34,257 nucleotides of DNA, from contig JAGCXV010000033.1 of assembly GCA_017961175.1 (NCBI GenBank), forward strand, positions 1 through 34,257, given 5' to 3'. A program made the translations under genes and the position numbers. This document shows, one piece after another, positions 24,907-33,246 of this stretch. Source of the stretch: Bacteroidales bacterium (GTDB lineage: Bacteria > Bacteroidota > Bacteroidia > Bacteroidales > UBA932). Numbering within the stretch: position 1 is the stretch's first letter; the number at the start of each line of letters is the position of its first letter. The notes below the pieces were generated by a model, which was not told the DNA's origin, ran no database searches, and was given only the letters and a program-made list of their open reading frames with translations.

Positions 24907-27320
24907 TACTTTTGAGGAAAAATGAAGTTTATAACCTCGTCTATGGTCTTGACATACTTGAACTTGAGCCCCTTGATGTAAACAGGCTTGATCTCGGCGA
25001 TGTCCTTTCGGTTTTCTTCGCTGAGGATGATGGTGGTGACACCGGCCCTCTTTGCGGCGAGGATCTTTTCCTTGATTCCGCCTACAGGGAGAACTTTGCC
25101 CCTAAGTGTCATCTCACCGGTCATCGCGATCTTGCTCTTGACCTTCTTTCCCATAAGGGCTGAAGCCATGGCGCTGACCATAGTGATACCTGCGGATGGG
25201 CCGTCCTTAGGGATGGCACCTTCTGGAACGTGAACGTGAAGGTCAAATTTCTTCAACTGCTGGGTGGTCATTCCCAGAATCTTAGGATTAGCCTTCAGCC
25301 ACTGGTATGCGATTGTGGCGCTTTCCTTCATGACGTCTCCCAGGTTGCCGGTAGTGGAGAGAGCTCCCTTGCCCTCGCTGCGGATACATTCCACAAACAG
25401 AATCTCACCACCCATTTCCGTCCAGGCAAGGCCGGTAACCACTCCCGGAGCCTCGTTGTCTTTCTGGAGCTCGTGCTGGTTGGTAGGAAGCCCGAGGATT
25501 TCCTTTACGTCCTTTGCATCAATCTTAGCCGGAACTTTTTCATCCATAGCCACTTTCATTGCCTGATGACGGGCAATCTTGGCTATCTGCTTGTCCAGCT
25601 GGCGGACTCCGCTTTCGCGCGTGTACTCGTCTATGATTTCATTGATGGCATCTTCCGTCAGGGCAAGCTGACCGTCCTTCAGACCGTGCTCTTTCATCTG
25701 CTTTGGAACAAGGTATCCCGTAGCGATGTGGAACTTCTCCTCTGCCAGGTAGCCGGAAAGCGGAATCATTTCCATCCTGTCCTTCAGGGCTGCCTGAATG
25801 GTTGAGGTGTTGTTGGCGGTAGTGATGAACAGCACCCTTGACAGATCGTAGTCAATATCCAGATAGTTGTCGTGGAATGTTGTGTTCTGCTCAGGATCAA
25901 GCACTTCCAGAAGGGCTGAAGAAGGATCTCCGTGATAGTCGTTGGAAACCTTGTCTATCTCGTCCAGGACGATTACCGGGTTGGATGTGCCGGCACGGTT
26001 GATGGCCTGCATTATCCTTCCGGCCATCGCTCCGATATAGGTCTTTCGGTGTCCCCTGATCTCTGACTCATCGTGGAGTCCTCCAAGTGAAATCCTCTGG
26101 TATTTTCTGCCAAGGGCCCTTGCAATGGATTTTCCAAGGGAAGTCTTACCGGTGCCAGGAGGCCCGTAGAGGCAGATGATAGGGGACTTCATATTCCCCC
26201 TAAGCTTCAGGACTGCAAGGAATTCCACAATCCTTTCCTTTATCTTTTCCAGGCCGTAGTGATCCTCATCGAGAACCTGCTGGGCGTGCTTGAGGTCCAG
26301 GTTATCCTTGGTGGTTTCGTTCCAAGGCAGGCCAACCATAAACTCCAGGTAGTTGAGTTCCACGTTGTAGTCCGGAGTGTTCGGATTCATCTTCTCCAGA
26401 CGGCTGATGCCGCGGTCAAACTCCTTCTTGGCATATTCAGGCCAGTCTTTCTTTGCAGCCTTCTTGGCAAGTTCGGAAACATCTTTGGAATTACCGCTCA
26501 TTCCGAGCTCTTCCTGTATGGTTTTCAGCTGGTTGTTAAGGTAATACTCCCTCTGCTGCTGGTCCATCTCGCTCTTGACCTTCTGCTGGATATCGTCCTT
26601 GATCTTCAGGATCTCAATCTGCTTGCTGAGGACAGAGAGAAGTTTGTAGGCCCTCTGCTTTATGTCGCTTTCCATCAGCAACTTGATCTTGTCTGCCACA
26701 ACCTCGTTGTCCAGGGTGGTGGCGATAAAGTTGGTGAGGAACTCGAAGGAATCTATGTTCTTTATCGCAAACTCGCTTTCCGCTGCAAATGAGGAAGAAT
26801 ACTTCACTATCCTCAGAGCTGATTCCTTTATGGAGTCTGAAAGCGCCTTGATATCCTTGTCGTCCTTTGCAGGAAAGATATCCGGAATATTCTCGATAGT
26901 TCCTATCAAATAAGGATCCTCAGCGATTATCTGCTCGATGCGGAAGCGGCGGATTCCCTGGAGTACAGCTGTAAGTGCTCCGTCTGGCATCTCTATGAGC
27001 TTCAGTATCTTGGCACTGCATCCCACCTCGTAAAGGTCTGCCTGGCGAGGGTCATCCTTATGAACGTCTATCTGGGTGGCGGTACCGATGATCCTGGTGG
27101 TTTTGTAGAGAGCCTTTACAAGCTTGACGGATTTGTCTCTTCCGATAGTGACCGGAAGGATGGTACCCGGGAACAGAACTGAATCCCTCATCGCCAGGAT
27201 AGGGAGGGTCTGTGGAACTTCTATCTTGTCTGTCTTTGCATTCGCTTCAATACTCATGACGGGAAGGATGTTTATGTCTCCTCCCTCGATCTGGTTAAGC
27301 ATTTCCTCTAAAAATTTCAT
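24906..27320 (-). CDS. lon: ATP-dependent Lon protease
   Basis: An 804-residue cytoplasmic AAA+ serine protease that degrades misfolded and short-lived regulatory proteins. The LAN N-domain starts at LPILAMRDSVLFPGTILPV. The helical coiled region follows (QQREYYLNNQLKTIQEELG). Walker A is GPPGTGKTSLGKS near residue 390 and Walker B is VIVLDEIDKV. The protease domain has the Ser-Lys dyad: PKDGPSAGITM (Ser near 709) and GGIKEKILAAKRAG (Lys near 748). The length is typical. It has an AGGAG Shine-Dalgarno sequence, rare in this window, and no TAnnTTTG box upstream. Stress-dependent transcription by another sigma factor is possible. Confidence 0.96.
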   Translation of the reverse strand: MKFLEEMLNQIEGGDINILPVMSIEANAKTDKIEVPQTLPILAMRDSVLFPGTILPVTIGRDKSVKLVKALYKTTRIIGTATQIDVHKDDPRQADLYEVGCSAKILKLIEMPDGALTAVLQGIRRFRIEQIIAEDPYLIGTIENIPDIFPAKDDKDIKALSDSIKESALRIVKYSSSFAAESEFAIKNIDSFEFLTNFIATTLDNEVVADKIKLLMESDIKQRAYKLLSVLSKQIEILKIKDDIQQKVKSEMDQQQREYYLNNQLKTIQEELGMSGNSKDVSELAKKAAKKDWPEYAKKEFDRGISRLEKMNPNTPDYNVELNYLEFMVGLPWNETTKDNLDLKHAQQVLDEDHYGLEKIKERIVEFLAVLKLRGNMKSPIICLYGPPGTGKTSLGKSIARALGRKYQRISLGGLHDESEIRGHRKTYIGAMAGRIMQAINRAGTSNPVIVLDEIDKVSNDYHGDPSSALLEVLDPEQNTTFHDNYLDIDYDLSRVLFITTANNTSTIQAALKDRMEMIPLSGYLAEEKFHIATGYLVPKQMKEHGLKDGQLALTEDAINEIIDEYTRESGVRQLDKQIAKIARHQAMKVAMDEKVPAKIDAKDVKEILGLPTNQHELQKDNEAPGVVTGLAWTEMGGEILFVECIRSEGKGALSTTGNLGDVMKESATIAYQWLKANPKILGMTTQQLKKFDLHVHVPEGAIPKDGPSAGITMVSAMASALMGKKVKSKIAMTGEMTLRGKVLPVGGIKEKILAAKRAGVTTIILSEENRKDIAEIKPVYIKGLKFKYVKTIDEVINFIFPQK

Positions 27321-27325
27321 ACAAT

Positions 27326-27330
27326 CTCCT
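27326..27330 (-). promoter_or_regulatory. Shine-Dalgarno-like AGGAG before lon
   Basis: The minus strand reads AGGAG, five bases and then the ATG. Most genes here have A/T-rich leaders without such a motif, as expected for Bacteroidota, whose ribosomes hide the anti-Shine-Dalgarno end. Confidence 0.5.
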
Positions 27331-27380
27331 TTCTCTTTCTGTTGTCTGCCGCCAGTGTCAAATTGTCAGTATTCCCCTTT

Positions 27381-27401
27381 CCCGGAAGGCTGTTTTCCGG
27401 G
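27381..27401. promoter_or_regulatory. inverted repeat in the lon/HU intergenic region
   Basis: CCCGGAA (27381-27387) and TTCCGGG (27395-27401) form a 7-bp stem with a 7-nt loop, 61 bp upstream of lon. It may lie in the lon leader or act as an operator. The rest of the 296-bp gap holds the HU promoter and otherwise shows nothing I can name. Confidence 0.35.
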
Positions 27402-27546
27402 TAAATCGGTGTCGCTGAGGCGGCCGATAATAAGGTATGTCAATCATTGTGCCAAAAGGGAAATTGACAGAAATGGCAGAAAAATCGCCTCTTTTTCCCG
27501 AAAATGTGCCCTAAAATGCTCTCTTTTAAACATTTTTTCCAAAATC

Positions 27547-27579
27547 TTTTTGCTGAAATGAAAAAAAAATCTATTTTTG
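27547..27579 (+). promoter_or_regulatory. promoter of the HU gene
   Basis: TTTTTG (27547-27552), 19 bp and TATTTTTG (27572-27579) match the Bacteroidota -33 and -7 elements. The start codon is 37 bp further on, after an A/T-rich leader without a Shine-Dalgarno sequence. Confidence 0.75.
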
Positions 27580-27616
27580 CGCCACAAATATTCACCAATT
27601 TTTAGTATTTAGAATT

Positions 27617-27901
27617 ATGACTAAATCAGACATTATCAACGAGGTTGCTAAGCAGACTGGCTTAGAGAAAGTAACCGTAGCCCGTGTTATCGAGGGCTTC
27701 ATGGCAGCCGTTAAGGGTTTCCTTGCAAAGGGTAAGAACGTTTATCTTCGTGGCTTTGGCTCATTCGTTATCAAGAAGAGAGCAAAGAAGACTGCAAGAA
27801 ACATTTCTAAGAACACTACAATGGTTATCCCTGCTCACAACATTCCAGCTTTCAAGCCTGCTAAGGTTTTCATGAGCGGTGTAAAGGGCGGTAGAAAATA
27901 A
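27617..27901 (+). CDS. HU/IHF-family DNA-binding protein
   Basis: A 94-residue nucleoid protein. The helical N-terminal half (MTKSDIINEVAKQTGLEKVTVARVIEGF) and the beta arm region (NVYLRGFGSFVIKKRAKKTARNISKN ... IPAHNIPAFKPAKVF) are classic. The proline of the DNA-intercalating tip is replaced by the region NTTMVIPAHNIP, as in many HU-type proteins of this phylum. It binds and bends DNA as a dimer. The strong promoter and the terminator 3' of the next small gene suggest a highly expressed two-gene unit. Confidence 0.92.
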   Translation: MTKSDIINEVAKQTGLEKVTVARVIEGFMAAVKGFLAKGKNVYLRGFGSFVIKKRAKKTARNISKNTTMVIPAHNIPAFKPAKVFMSGVKGGRK

Positions 27902-27906
27902 TTATT

Positions 27907-27999
27907 ATGCCTAGCGGAAAGAAAAGAAAAGGACACAAGATGGCCACTCACAAGCGCAAGAAGCGTCTGCGTAAGAACAGACACAAGAAGCGCAAATAA
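27907..27999 (+). CDS. 30-residue Lys/Arg-rich protein downstream of HU
   Basis: The frame starts 5 bp after the HU stop with ATG CCT AGC GGA and ends in TAA. Of 30 residues, 18 are Lys or Arg and 4 are His, with no acidic residue. The sequence opens MPSGKKRKGHKMATHKRKKR. It lies between the HU stop and a strong terminator, so it is on the same abundant transcript. The composition fits a small RNA-binding ribosomal or ribosome-associated protein, or a nucleoid peptide. I recall similar tiny proteins beside HU in other Bacteroidota but cannot confirm it here. It is short enough to be missed by automatic gene callers. Confidence 0.75.
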   Translation: MPSGKKRKGHKMATHKRKKRLRKNRHKKRK

Positions 28000-28016
28000 G
28001 GCATCTTGATGTGTTG

Positions 28017-28060
28017 ATAATCTAAGGCAGGGCTCTGCTCTGCTTTAGATTATTTTTTTT
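28017..28060 (+). terminator. strong rho-independent terminator after the HU/basic-protein unit
   Basis: ATAATCTAAGGCAG (28017-28030) pairs with CTGCTTTAGATTAT (28040-28053), 14 pairs including one G-U, around a 9-nt loop, followed by a run of eight T (28053-28060). The run ends 3 bp before the RNase G start codon, so it also lies in the leader of that gene. Confidence 0.9.
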
Positions 28061-28063
28061 GAG

Positions 28064-29632
28064 ATGGAGAAGGATTTGATTATCGATGTAAGCCCTGCGC
28101 AGGTGACAATCGCCCTGCTTGAGGACCATCGCCTGATGGAAATCAACAAGGAGCAGAATACCTCGGCGCAGAGCATCGGTGTCGGAGACGTCTATCTGGG
28201 AAAAGTCAAGAAAGTTATGCCGGCCCTCAATGCCGCATTCGTGGATATCGGGGACAACAAGGACGCTTTCATCCACTATCTGGATCTTGGCCTGAATTTC
28301 AAGGCATTTGACTATTTCACAAGACAGATCAACACCCAGAAGGATCTTCAGACCTTCTACTCCAAAGTCAGGATCGGTCCGATTCTCGAGAAAGAGGGCA
28401 GGATCGACGAAGTGCTCTCGCCGGGTCAGCAGATTGTCGTTCAGATAGTCAAGGAGCCTATATCAACCAAGGGCTCAAGGCTTACGGCGGAAATTTCCAT
28501 AGCAGGAAGAAACATTGTCCTGCTTCCTTTTGCAGATAAGGTAAGCATATCGCAGAAGATCTCCTCCAAGGAGGAGAAGAGGCGTCTGGAACGCCTGGTG
28601 CAGAGTATTCTGCCCAAGAATTACGGAGCCATCATCAGGACCGCAGCCGAAGGCAAAAAGGCGGCCGTTCTGGATGCAGAGCTCAGTTCATTGATAGAAA
28701 AATGGGAAGGAGGGTGCCGCAAGCTGCAGACTAGCCGTCCGCCGCAACTCCTTTTCACAGAGAACAGCAAGACCACTACAATCCTCAGAGACCTTCTGAA
28801 CGACTCGTTCTCTTCCATAGAGGTTAACGATGAGTCAACCTTCTATGAAATAAGAGATTACATCAGAACCATCGCTCCTGAGAAAGAGAAAATCGTCAAG
28901 CTCTACAAAGGAGAAACGCCTATACTTGACTATTTCGATGTCACCAGGCAAATCAAGGGTTCGTTCGGAAAGGTAGTTCCACTGAAAAAGGGTGCATACC
29001 TGGTTATAGAACATACTGAGGCATTGAATGTTGTAGACGTTAACAGCGGAACCCGCGTAAAGAAGGGTGTGGAACAGGAGGACAACACCTTCGAGGTCAA
29101 CACTCACGCAGCGGATGAAATTGCCCGTCAGATGAGGCTCAGGGATCTGGGCGGAATCGTCATTATAGACTTCATCGATATGGACAACGGAGATAACCGC
29201 AACAAACTCTACAAACATATGCAGGAGCTGATGCAGGGCGACAGGGCCAAGCATAACATTTTGCCTCTGACCAAGTTCGGCCTAATGCAGATTACCCGCC
29301 AGAGGGTCCGTCCGGCAACTGAAATCAAGGTTAACGAGACTTGTCCAATGTGCCACGGCACGGGCGAGATTGCTCCAAGCCTGATAGCCGACGAGGCCCT
29401 TGAAAGACAGCTGGCGTATTACACCAAGGAAAGGAAGATTTTCTCTTTCATCCTTACGCTGAACCCTCTGTTGGAAGCTTATCTTACAAAACGCAAAGGA
29501 TTGTTCCACAGTATCATCAAGGACTGGTGCAGGAAGTATTCCTGCTCTATAAAGACCAAGATTGATACTGAACTTCCGCTGCTGGACGCTCACTGGAGCG
29601 ACAAGGCAGGCAATCCTTTGGACCAGGAGTAG
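28064..29632 (+). CDS. rng: Rne/Rng-family endoribonuclease (RNase G-type)
   Basis: A 522-residue endoribonuclease that cuts single-stranded RNA in rRNA maturation and mRNA decay. The N-terminus DLIIDVSPAQVTIALLEDHRL and the S1 region (VGDVYLGKVKKVMPALNAAFVDIG) are typical. The catalytic Mg-binding aspartates are D325 (VVDVNSGTR) and D369 (IIDFIDMD). The zinc-link CPMC is at 427-430. There is no long disordered scaffold tail, so it is of the RNase G form rather than full RNase E. ATG at 28064 is supported by this conserved start. It follows a strong terminator by 3 bp with no clear promoter of its own, so its expression depends on read-through or on processing within that stem. Confidence 0.93.
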   Translation: MEKDLIIDVSPAQVTIALLEDHRLMEINKEQNTSAQSIGVGDVYLGKVKKVMPALNAAFVDIGDNKDAFIHYLDLGLNFKAFDYFTRQINTQKDLQTFYSKVRIGPILEKEGRIDEVLSPGQQIVVQIVKEPISTKGSRLTAEISIAGRNIVLLPFADKVSISQKISSKEEKRRLERLVQSILPKNYGAIIRTAAEGKKAAVLDAELSSLIEKWEGGCRKLQTSRPPQLLFTENSKTTTILRDLLNDSFSSIEVNDESTFYEIRDYIRTIAPEKEKIVKLYKGETPILDYFDVTRQIKGSFGKVVPLKKGAYLVIEHTEALNVVDVNSGTRVKKGVEQEDNTFEVNTHAADEIARQMRLRDLGGIVIIDFIDMDNGDNRNKLYKHMQELMQGDRAKHNILPLTKFGLMQITRQRVRPATEIKVNETCPMCHGTGEIAPSLIADEALERQLAYYTKERKIFSFILTLNPLLEAYLTKRKGLFHSIIKDWCRKYSCSIKTKIDTELPLLDAHWSDKAGNPLDQE

Positions 29633-29645
29633 AATTTCTCGGCGA

Positions 29646-30968
29646 CTAAGGTTGATGCGGCCTCCGGAAGATGGAGTGCCGCATCTTCTTTTCTATCTCT
29701 TTTAGAGCAAGATCTCCGATACTGCCTATGTGGGTATGGTTCAGAGATTTAACATTCATCCTACTCTCGGGGAATTCAAACTTTTTCTCAGCGACTTCTT
29801 TTGCCACTTCCTTATATGCCTGGCGGAAAGGCTTGCCGGCAAGGACCTTTTGGTTAACTTCCTCTACGGTGAAGATCGGAGCATAGAGAGGGTTATTGAA
29901 GATATCCTTGCTGACCTTGATGTTTTCAATCATAATTGCAGCCATCTGAAGGCAGTCGTGAGTCTTTTCCAGAGCCGGCATGATGATCTCCTTAAGCAGC
30001 TGGAAATCCCTATGATAGCCGTGAGGAAGATTTGTGGTGAGCATAGCGGTCTGGCCGTAGCAGGATGAAATCAGGTTGCAGTTTCCCCTTATCATTTCCC
30101 ATACGTCAGGATTCTTCTTGTGAGGCATTATGCTGCTTCCGGTCGTAAGGCTGTCAGGAAAACTTATGAAAGAGAAATTCGGGCAGGAGAACAGGCAGCA
30201 GTCCTGCGCGAGCTTGTTGAGGGTGCCGGCAATCTGGCCGATGGCAGCGGCTATGGCCCTCTCAGTTTTGCCACGCCCCATTTGTGCGGCTATGGAGTTG
30301 AAACTCAGGGTGCTGAATCCAAGCAGCTTTGTGGTCAGCTTTCTGTCCAGAGGAAATGAATTGCCATAACCGGCTGCACTTCCAAGAGGATTCTGGTCTG
30401 CAATCTTGTATGCCGCTCCAAGCATAACCATATCGTCCGCAAGGCTTTCCGCATAAGCTCCAAGCCATAGGCCGAAAGAAGACGGCATTGCGGTCTGGAA
30501 ATGGGTGTATCCCGGCATAAGGACATCCTTGTGCTTTCTGCTTTGCTTGACAAGAATCTTGAAAAGATGAAGGATCTCGTCCCTTATCTTCAGACATTCG
30601 TCCTTGAAGAAAAGTTTCAGGTCCACTGCCACCTGGTCGTTGCGGCTTCTTCCGGAATGGATCTTCGTGCCGATGTCTCCAAGTCTTTCTGTAAGAATCA
30701 GTTCTACCTGTGAGTGGATGTCTTCCACGCCTTCTTCCAGACAGAATTTTCCCTTTTCTACTTCAAAGAGAATCTTGTCCAGCGCATCGCTGAGTTTAGA
30801 ATGCTCTTTGGAAGTGAGCAATCCGATTTTCTCCAGCATCGCAATGTGGGCTTTGCTTCCTATGATGTCGTATTTTGCAAGTTTGAGGTCCAGTTCCCTG
30901 TCTTTTCCAACGGTGAACTTTTCCGCTTTTTCTTCAAATTTGCCGCCTTTGTCCCAAAGTGTAGCCAT
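29646..30968 (-). CDS. argH: argininosuccinate lyase
   Basis: A 440-residue cytoplasmic enzyme that splits argininosuccinate into arginine and fumarate, the last step of arginine synthesis. Family segments: KYDIIGSKAHIAMLEKIGLL, EDIHSQVE, HSGRSRNDQVAVDLKLF, GYTHFQTAMPSSFGLW and the fumarase/lyase signature GSSIMPHKKNPD near residue 277, which carries the catalytic serine. The length is normal. The start overlaps the stop of the M20 deacetylase gene by one base (TAATG). It is last in the four-gene arginine operon and converges with the RNase G gene. Confidence 0.96.
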   Translation of the reverse strand: MATLWDKGGKFEEKAEKFTVGKDRELDLKLAKYDIIGSKAHIAMLEKIGLLTSKEHSKLSDALDKILFEVEKGKFCLEEGVEDIHSQVELILTERLGDIGTKIHSGRSRNDQVAVDLKLFFKDECLKIRDEILHLFKILVKQSRKHKDVLMPGYTHFQTAMPSSFGLWLGAYAESLADDMVMLGAAYKIADQNPLGSAAGYGNSFPLDRKLTTKLLGFSTLSFNSIAAQMGRGKTERAIAAAIGQIAGTLNKLAQDCCLFSCPNFSFISFPDSLTTGSSIMPHKKNPDVWEMIRGNCNLISSCYGQTAMLTTNLPHGYHRDFQLLKEIIMPALEKTHDCLQMAAIMIENIKVSKDIFNNPLYAPIFTVEEVNQKVLAGKPFRQAYKEVAKEVAEKKFEFPESRMNVKSLNHTHIGSIGDLALKEIEKKMRHSIFRRPHQP

Positions 30969-32056
30969 TATAGTTTTGTTTGCAAGTGTTTTATAATCAG
31001 TGAGTATCCTTTAATTCCCCCGGCGATTTCGCCTTTGGTGATGTATTCGCCGGCCTTATGGCTGCGGGAGCTTTCTCCAGGGCCGATCTTTATTGCCGGA
31101 ACAGTAAGGCGTGCCCAGTCGGAAGAAGTAGGGGAGACATAAGTCTCGATGCCAAGTTCCTGCACCGTTTCCCAAAGAGGACTGCCGGCGGGAGTCACAC
31201 AGCACCTGTGCTTGAGGTTCCGGGCCTTGAGGCTGCATGAGGTTTTAACGGATAGTATCCTTAGGATTTCCTCCGGAGTGTACTTTTCGTTGAACCTTAT
31301 GTCCACTACAAAGGTGCAGGTGTCCGGGACAATGTTGTGGGCTGAGCCTGCATTTATCTGAGTCACCGCAAGATGCGTCGGACCTGTCACATCAGAGTTC
31401 CTTCTGAATTTGAACTTCCGCAAGGTTTCTATGTCCTTAACTGCATTGTAGATCGCGTTGTCCTGTTGAAGGTGGGCAGCGTGGGAACGGGTACCCTTTG
31501 AGGTTGCATCCAGAACCAGAAGGCCTTTCTCCCCGACAGCCGCTTTCATTCCGGTAGGCTCTCCAACCAGAGCTAAATCAGGCATCGGGATAACTTTTTG
31601 TTTCTTAATGTATTCCAGCACCAAAGGAAGACCGTTTGCTCCACCGTTTTCCTCTTCTGCGGTAAGTGCCAGCAGAAGGTTAAGTTTGCCTTTTGCGTGG
31701 CTGAGGAAAGCCTCCAGCATGCAGACAGCGGATGCTCCGTCATCGTTGGTTCCCAGGCCGTACAGCTTTCCGGCTTTCCACGCAGGAGATGGAATGGACC
31801 CCTCTGACGGTTTAACAGTGTCCATATGGGCGCACATCAGCAAGGTTTTCTTGCTTTCTGCTGGAGAATAGAGGATGATATTGTTCTTGATGCCGGCCAT
31901 TATGACTTTGTCCTCTAGCCCTTCATCTTTCAGATAAGATAGGATCTTCTTCCTCAGAAAAGCGCTCCTTGCCTCCTCCTGCGAGGAAGGGGCGGGGATG
32001 GAAACCATTTCTTCCAATAGGGCTATTGCCCTGCTGTCCAGCTTTTTGCTTTTCAT
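30968..32056 (-). CDS. M20 metallopeptidase-family deacylase, ArgE-like (N-acyl-ornithine/citrulline deacylase)
   Basis: A 362-residue M20 zinc hydrolase. The metal and catalytic residues are visible: H77-x-D79 in CAHMDTV, bridging D105 in GTNDDGAS, and E134-E135 in LTAEEENGG. The dimerisation part follows (KGTRSHAAHLQQDNAIYNAVKDI). It lies between argG and argH with 4-bp and 1-bp overlaps, so an arginine-pathway role is secure by context. In Bacteroides the pathway runs through N-succinyl-ornithine and N-succinyl-citrulline, so the substrate may be N-succinyl- or N-acetyl-citrulline rather than acetylornithine. Sequence alone does not settle which. I leave the symbol empty for that reason. 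Confidence 0.85.
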   Translation of the reverse strand: MKSKKLDSRAIALLEEMVSIPAPSSQEEARSAFLRKKILSYLKDEGLEDKVIMAGIKNNIILYSPAESKKTLLMCAHMDTVKPSEGSIPSPAWKAGKLYGLGTNDDGASAVCMLEAFLSHAKGKLNLLLALTAEEENGGANGLPLVLEYIKKQKVIPMPDLALVGEPTGMKAAVGEKGLLVLDATSKGTRSHAAHLQQDNAIYNAVKDIETLRKFKFRRNSDVTGPTHLAVTQINAGSAHNIVPDTCTFVVDIRFNEKYTPEEILRILSVKTSCSLKARNLKHRCCVTPAGSPLWETVQELGIETYVSPTSSDWARLTVPAIKIGPGESSRSHKAGEYITKGEIAGGIKGYSLIIKHLQTKL

Positions 32057-33246
32057 TTGATATTTTTGTCGCTGAGGCTGTAATAAATCTTGAGAGGATT
32101 GGCAAGCACCCTTGTGAATCCTATGACATCCTGAGCGGTGAAAGACTTGTTGTCTTCTCCGTATGCGCCGAATTTGGAATCCATAAGGTCATATGGGCTA
32201 TTGCATCCCAATGCCTGGAAACAGTATGGCCTGAGTTTTACGAATACGGTTCCGGTCACGTTCTTCTGTGTGCTTTCCAGGAAGGCTTCCATATCCCTTG
32301 CCGTTGGGTCCAGATACTGGGCTTCGTGCATCAGTTGGCCGTAATATGCTGATATATGGTCTTTCCAGTTAAGCTGTCCTTTTACCAGAACGTGCTTTTC
32401 CAGAAGATGGTGGGCCTTGATTATTATCAGCGGAGCGGCAGCTTCAAAACCTACTCTTCCCTTGATTCCGATGATTGTGTCTCCTGTGTGGATATCCCTT
32501 CCGATACCATAGTCGTTTGCAATGGAGGCAATCTTGCGGATTGATTCTACCGGACTCATCTTCACACCGTCTACGCCAACAGGCTCTCCTTTAAGGAAAT
32601 CTATGCTTAGAATCTTTTCTTTCTTTTCCTTAACATGGTGAGGGTAAGCTTCTTCCGGAAGATATCCGTCTGAATGAAGAGTCTCCTGCCCGCCAATGCT
32701 TGTTCCCCAGATTCCCTGGTTTATCGAGTATTTACTTTTCTTCCAAGAGAAATTGAATCCCTTGCTTTTCAGATAGTCTATCTCGAACTTTCTCTGGAAA
32801 TTGTTGTCCCTGACAGGGGCAATGATCTTGATTTCAGGTGCAAGCACGTCGAAAATCAAATCGAAGCGTACCTGGTCGTTACCGGCACCGGTGCTCCCGT
32901 GGGCCACGAAGCCGGCCTTTTTCTTTTTCGCGATCCTCAGGACCTCCAGTCCCTGGAACACCCTCTCGCTGCTTACGCTGAGCGGATAGGTGGCGTTTTT
33001 GAGGACGTTTCCGAAAATCAGGTATTTTATACCTTTATTATAATAGTCTTCTACGATGTTGGAGCAGGTATGTGTTTTGGCGCCCAGCTCCAGGGCTCTT
33101 TTCCGGATTTCCTCTTCCTCCTCCGGGGAGAAGCCACCGGTGTTTACGAATACGGTATGAACCTCATAACCTTGTTCCTTGAGGTATGGGACGCAGAAAG
33201 ACGTGTCCAGGCCTCCGCTGAATGCCAGTACGATTTTCTTTTTCAT
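32053..33246 (-). CDS. argG: argininosuccinate synthase
   Basis: A 397-residue cytoplasmic enzyme that joins citrulline and aspartate with ATP. The N-type ATP pyrophosphatase loop is SGGLDTSFC (residues 10-18). HGSTGAGNDQVRFD and later GIWGTSIGGQE and YEVHTVFVNTGG segments fit the family. Its start overlaps the GNAT stop and its stop overlaps the next start (ATGA in each case), the tight packing of a co-translated operon. Length is normal for the family. Confidence 0.96.
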   Translation of the reverse strand: MKKKIVLAFSGGLDTSFCVPYLKEQGYEVHTVFVNTGGFSPEEEEEIRKRALELGAKTHTCSNIVEDYYNKGIKYLIFGNVLKNATYPLSVSSERVFQGLEVLRIAKKKKAGFVAHGSTGAGNDQVRFDLIFDVLAPEIKIIAPVRDNNFQRKFEIDYLKSKGFNFSWKKSKYSINQGIWGTSIGGQETLHSDGYLPEEAYPHHVKEKKEKILSIDFLKGEPVGVDGVKMSPVESIRKIASIANDYGIGRDIHTGDTIIGIKGRVGFEAAAPLIIIKAHHLLEKHVLVKGQLNWKDHISAYYGQLMHEAQYLDPTARDMEAFLESTQKNVTGTVFVKLRPYCFQALGCNSPYDLMDSKFGAYGEDNKSFTAQDVIGFTRVLANPLKIYYSLSDKNIK

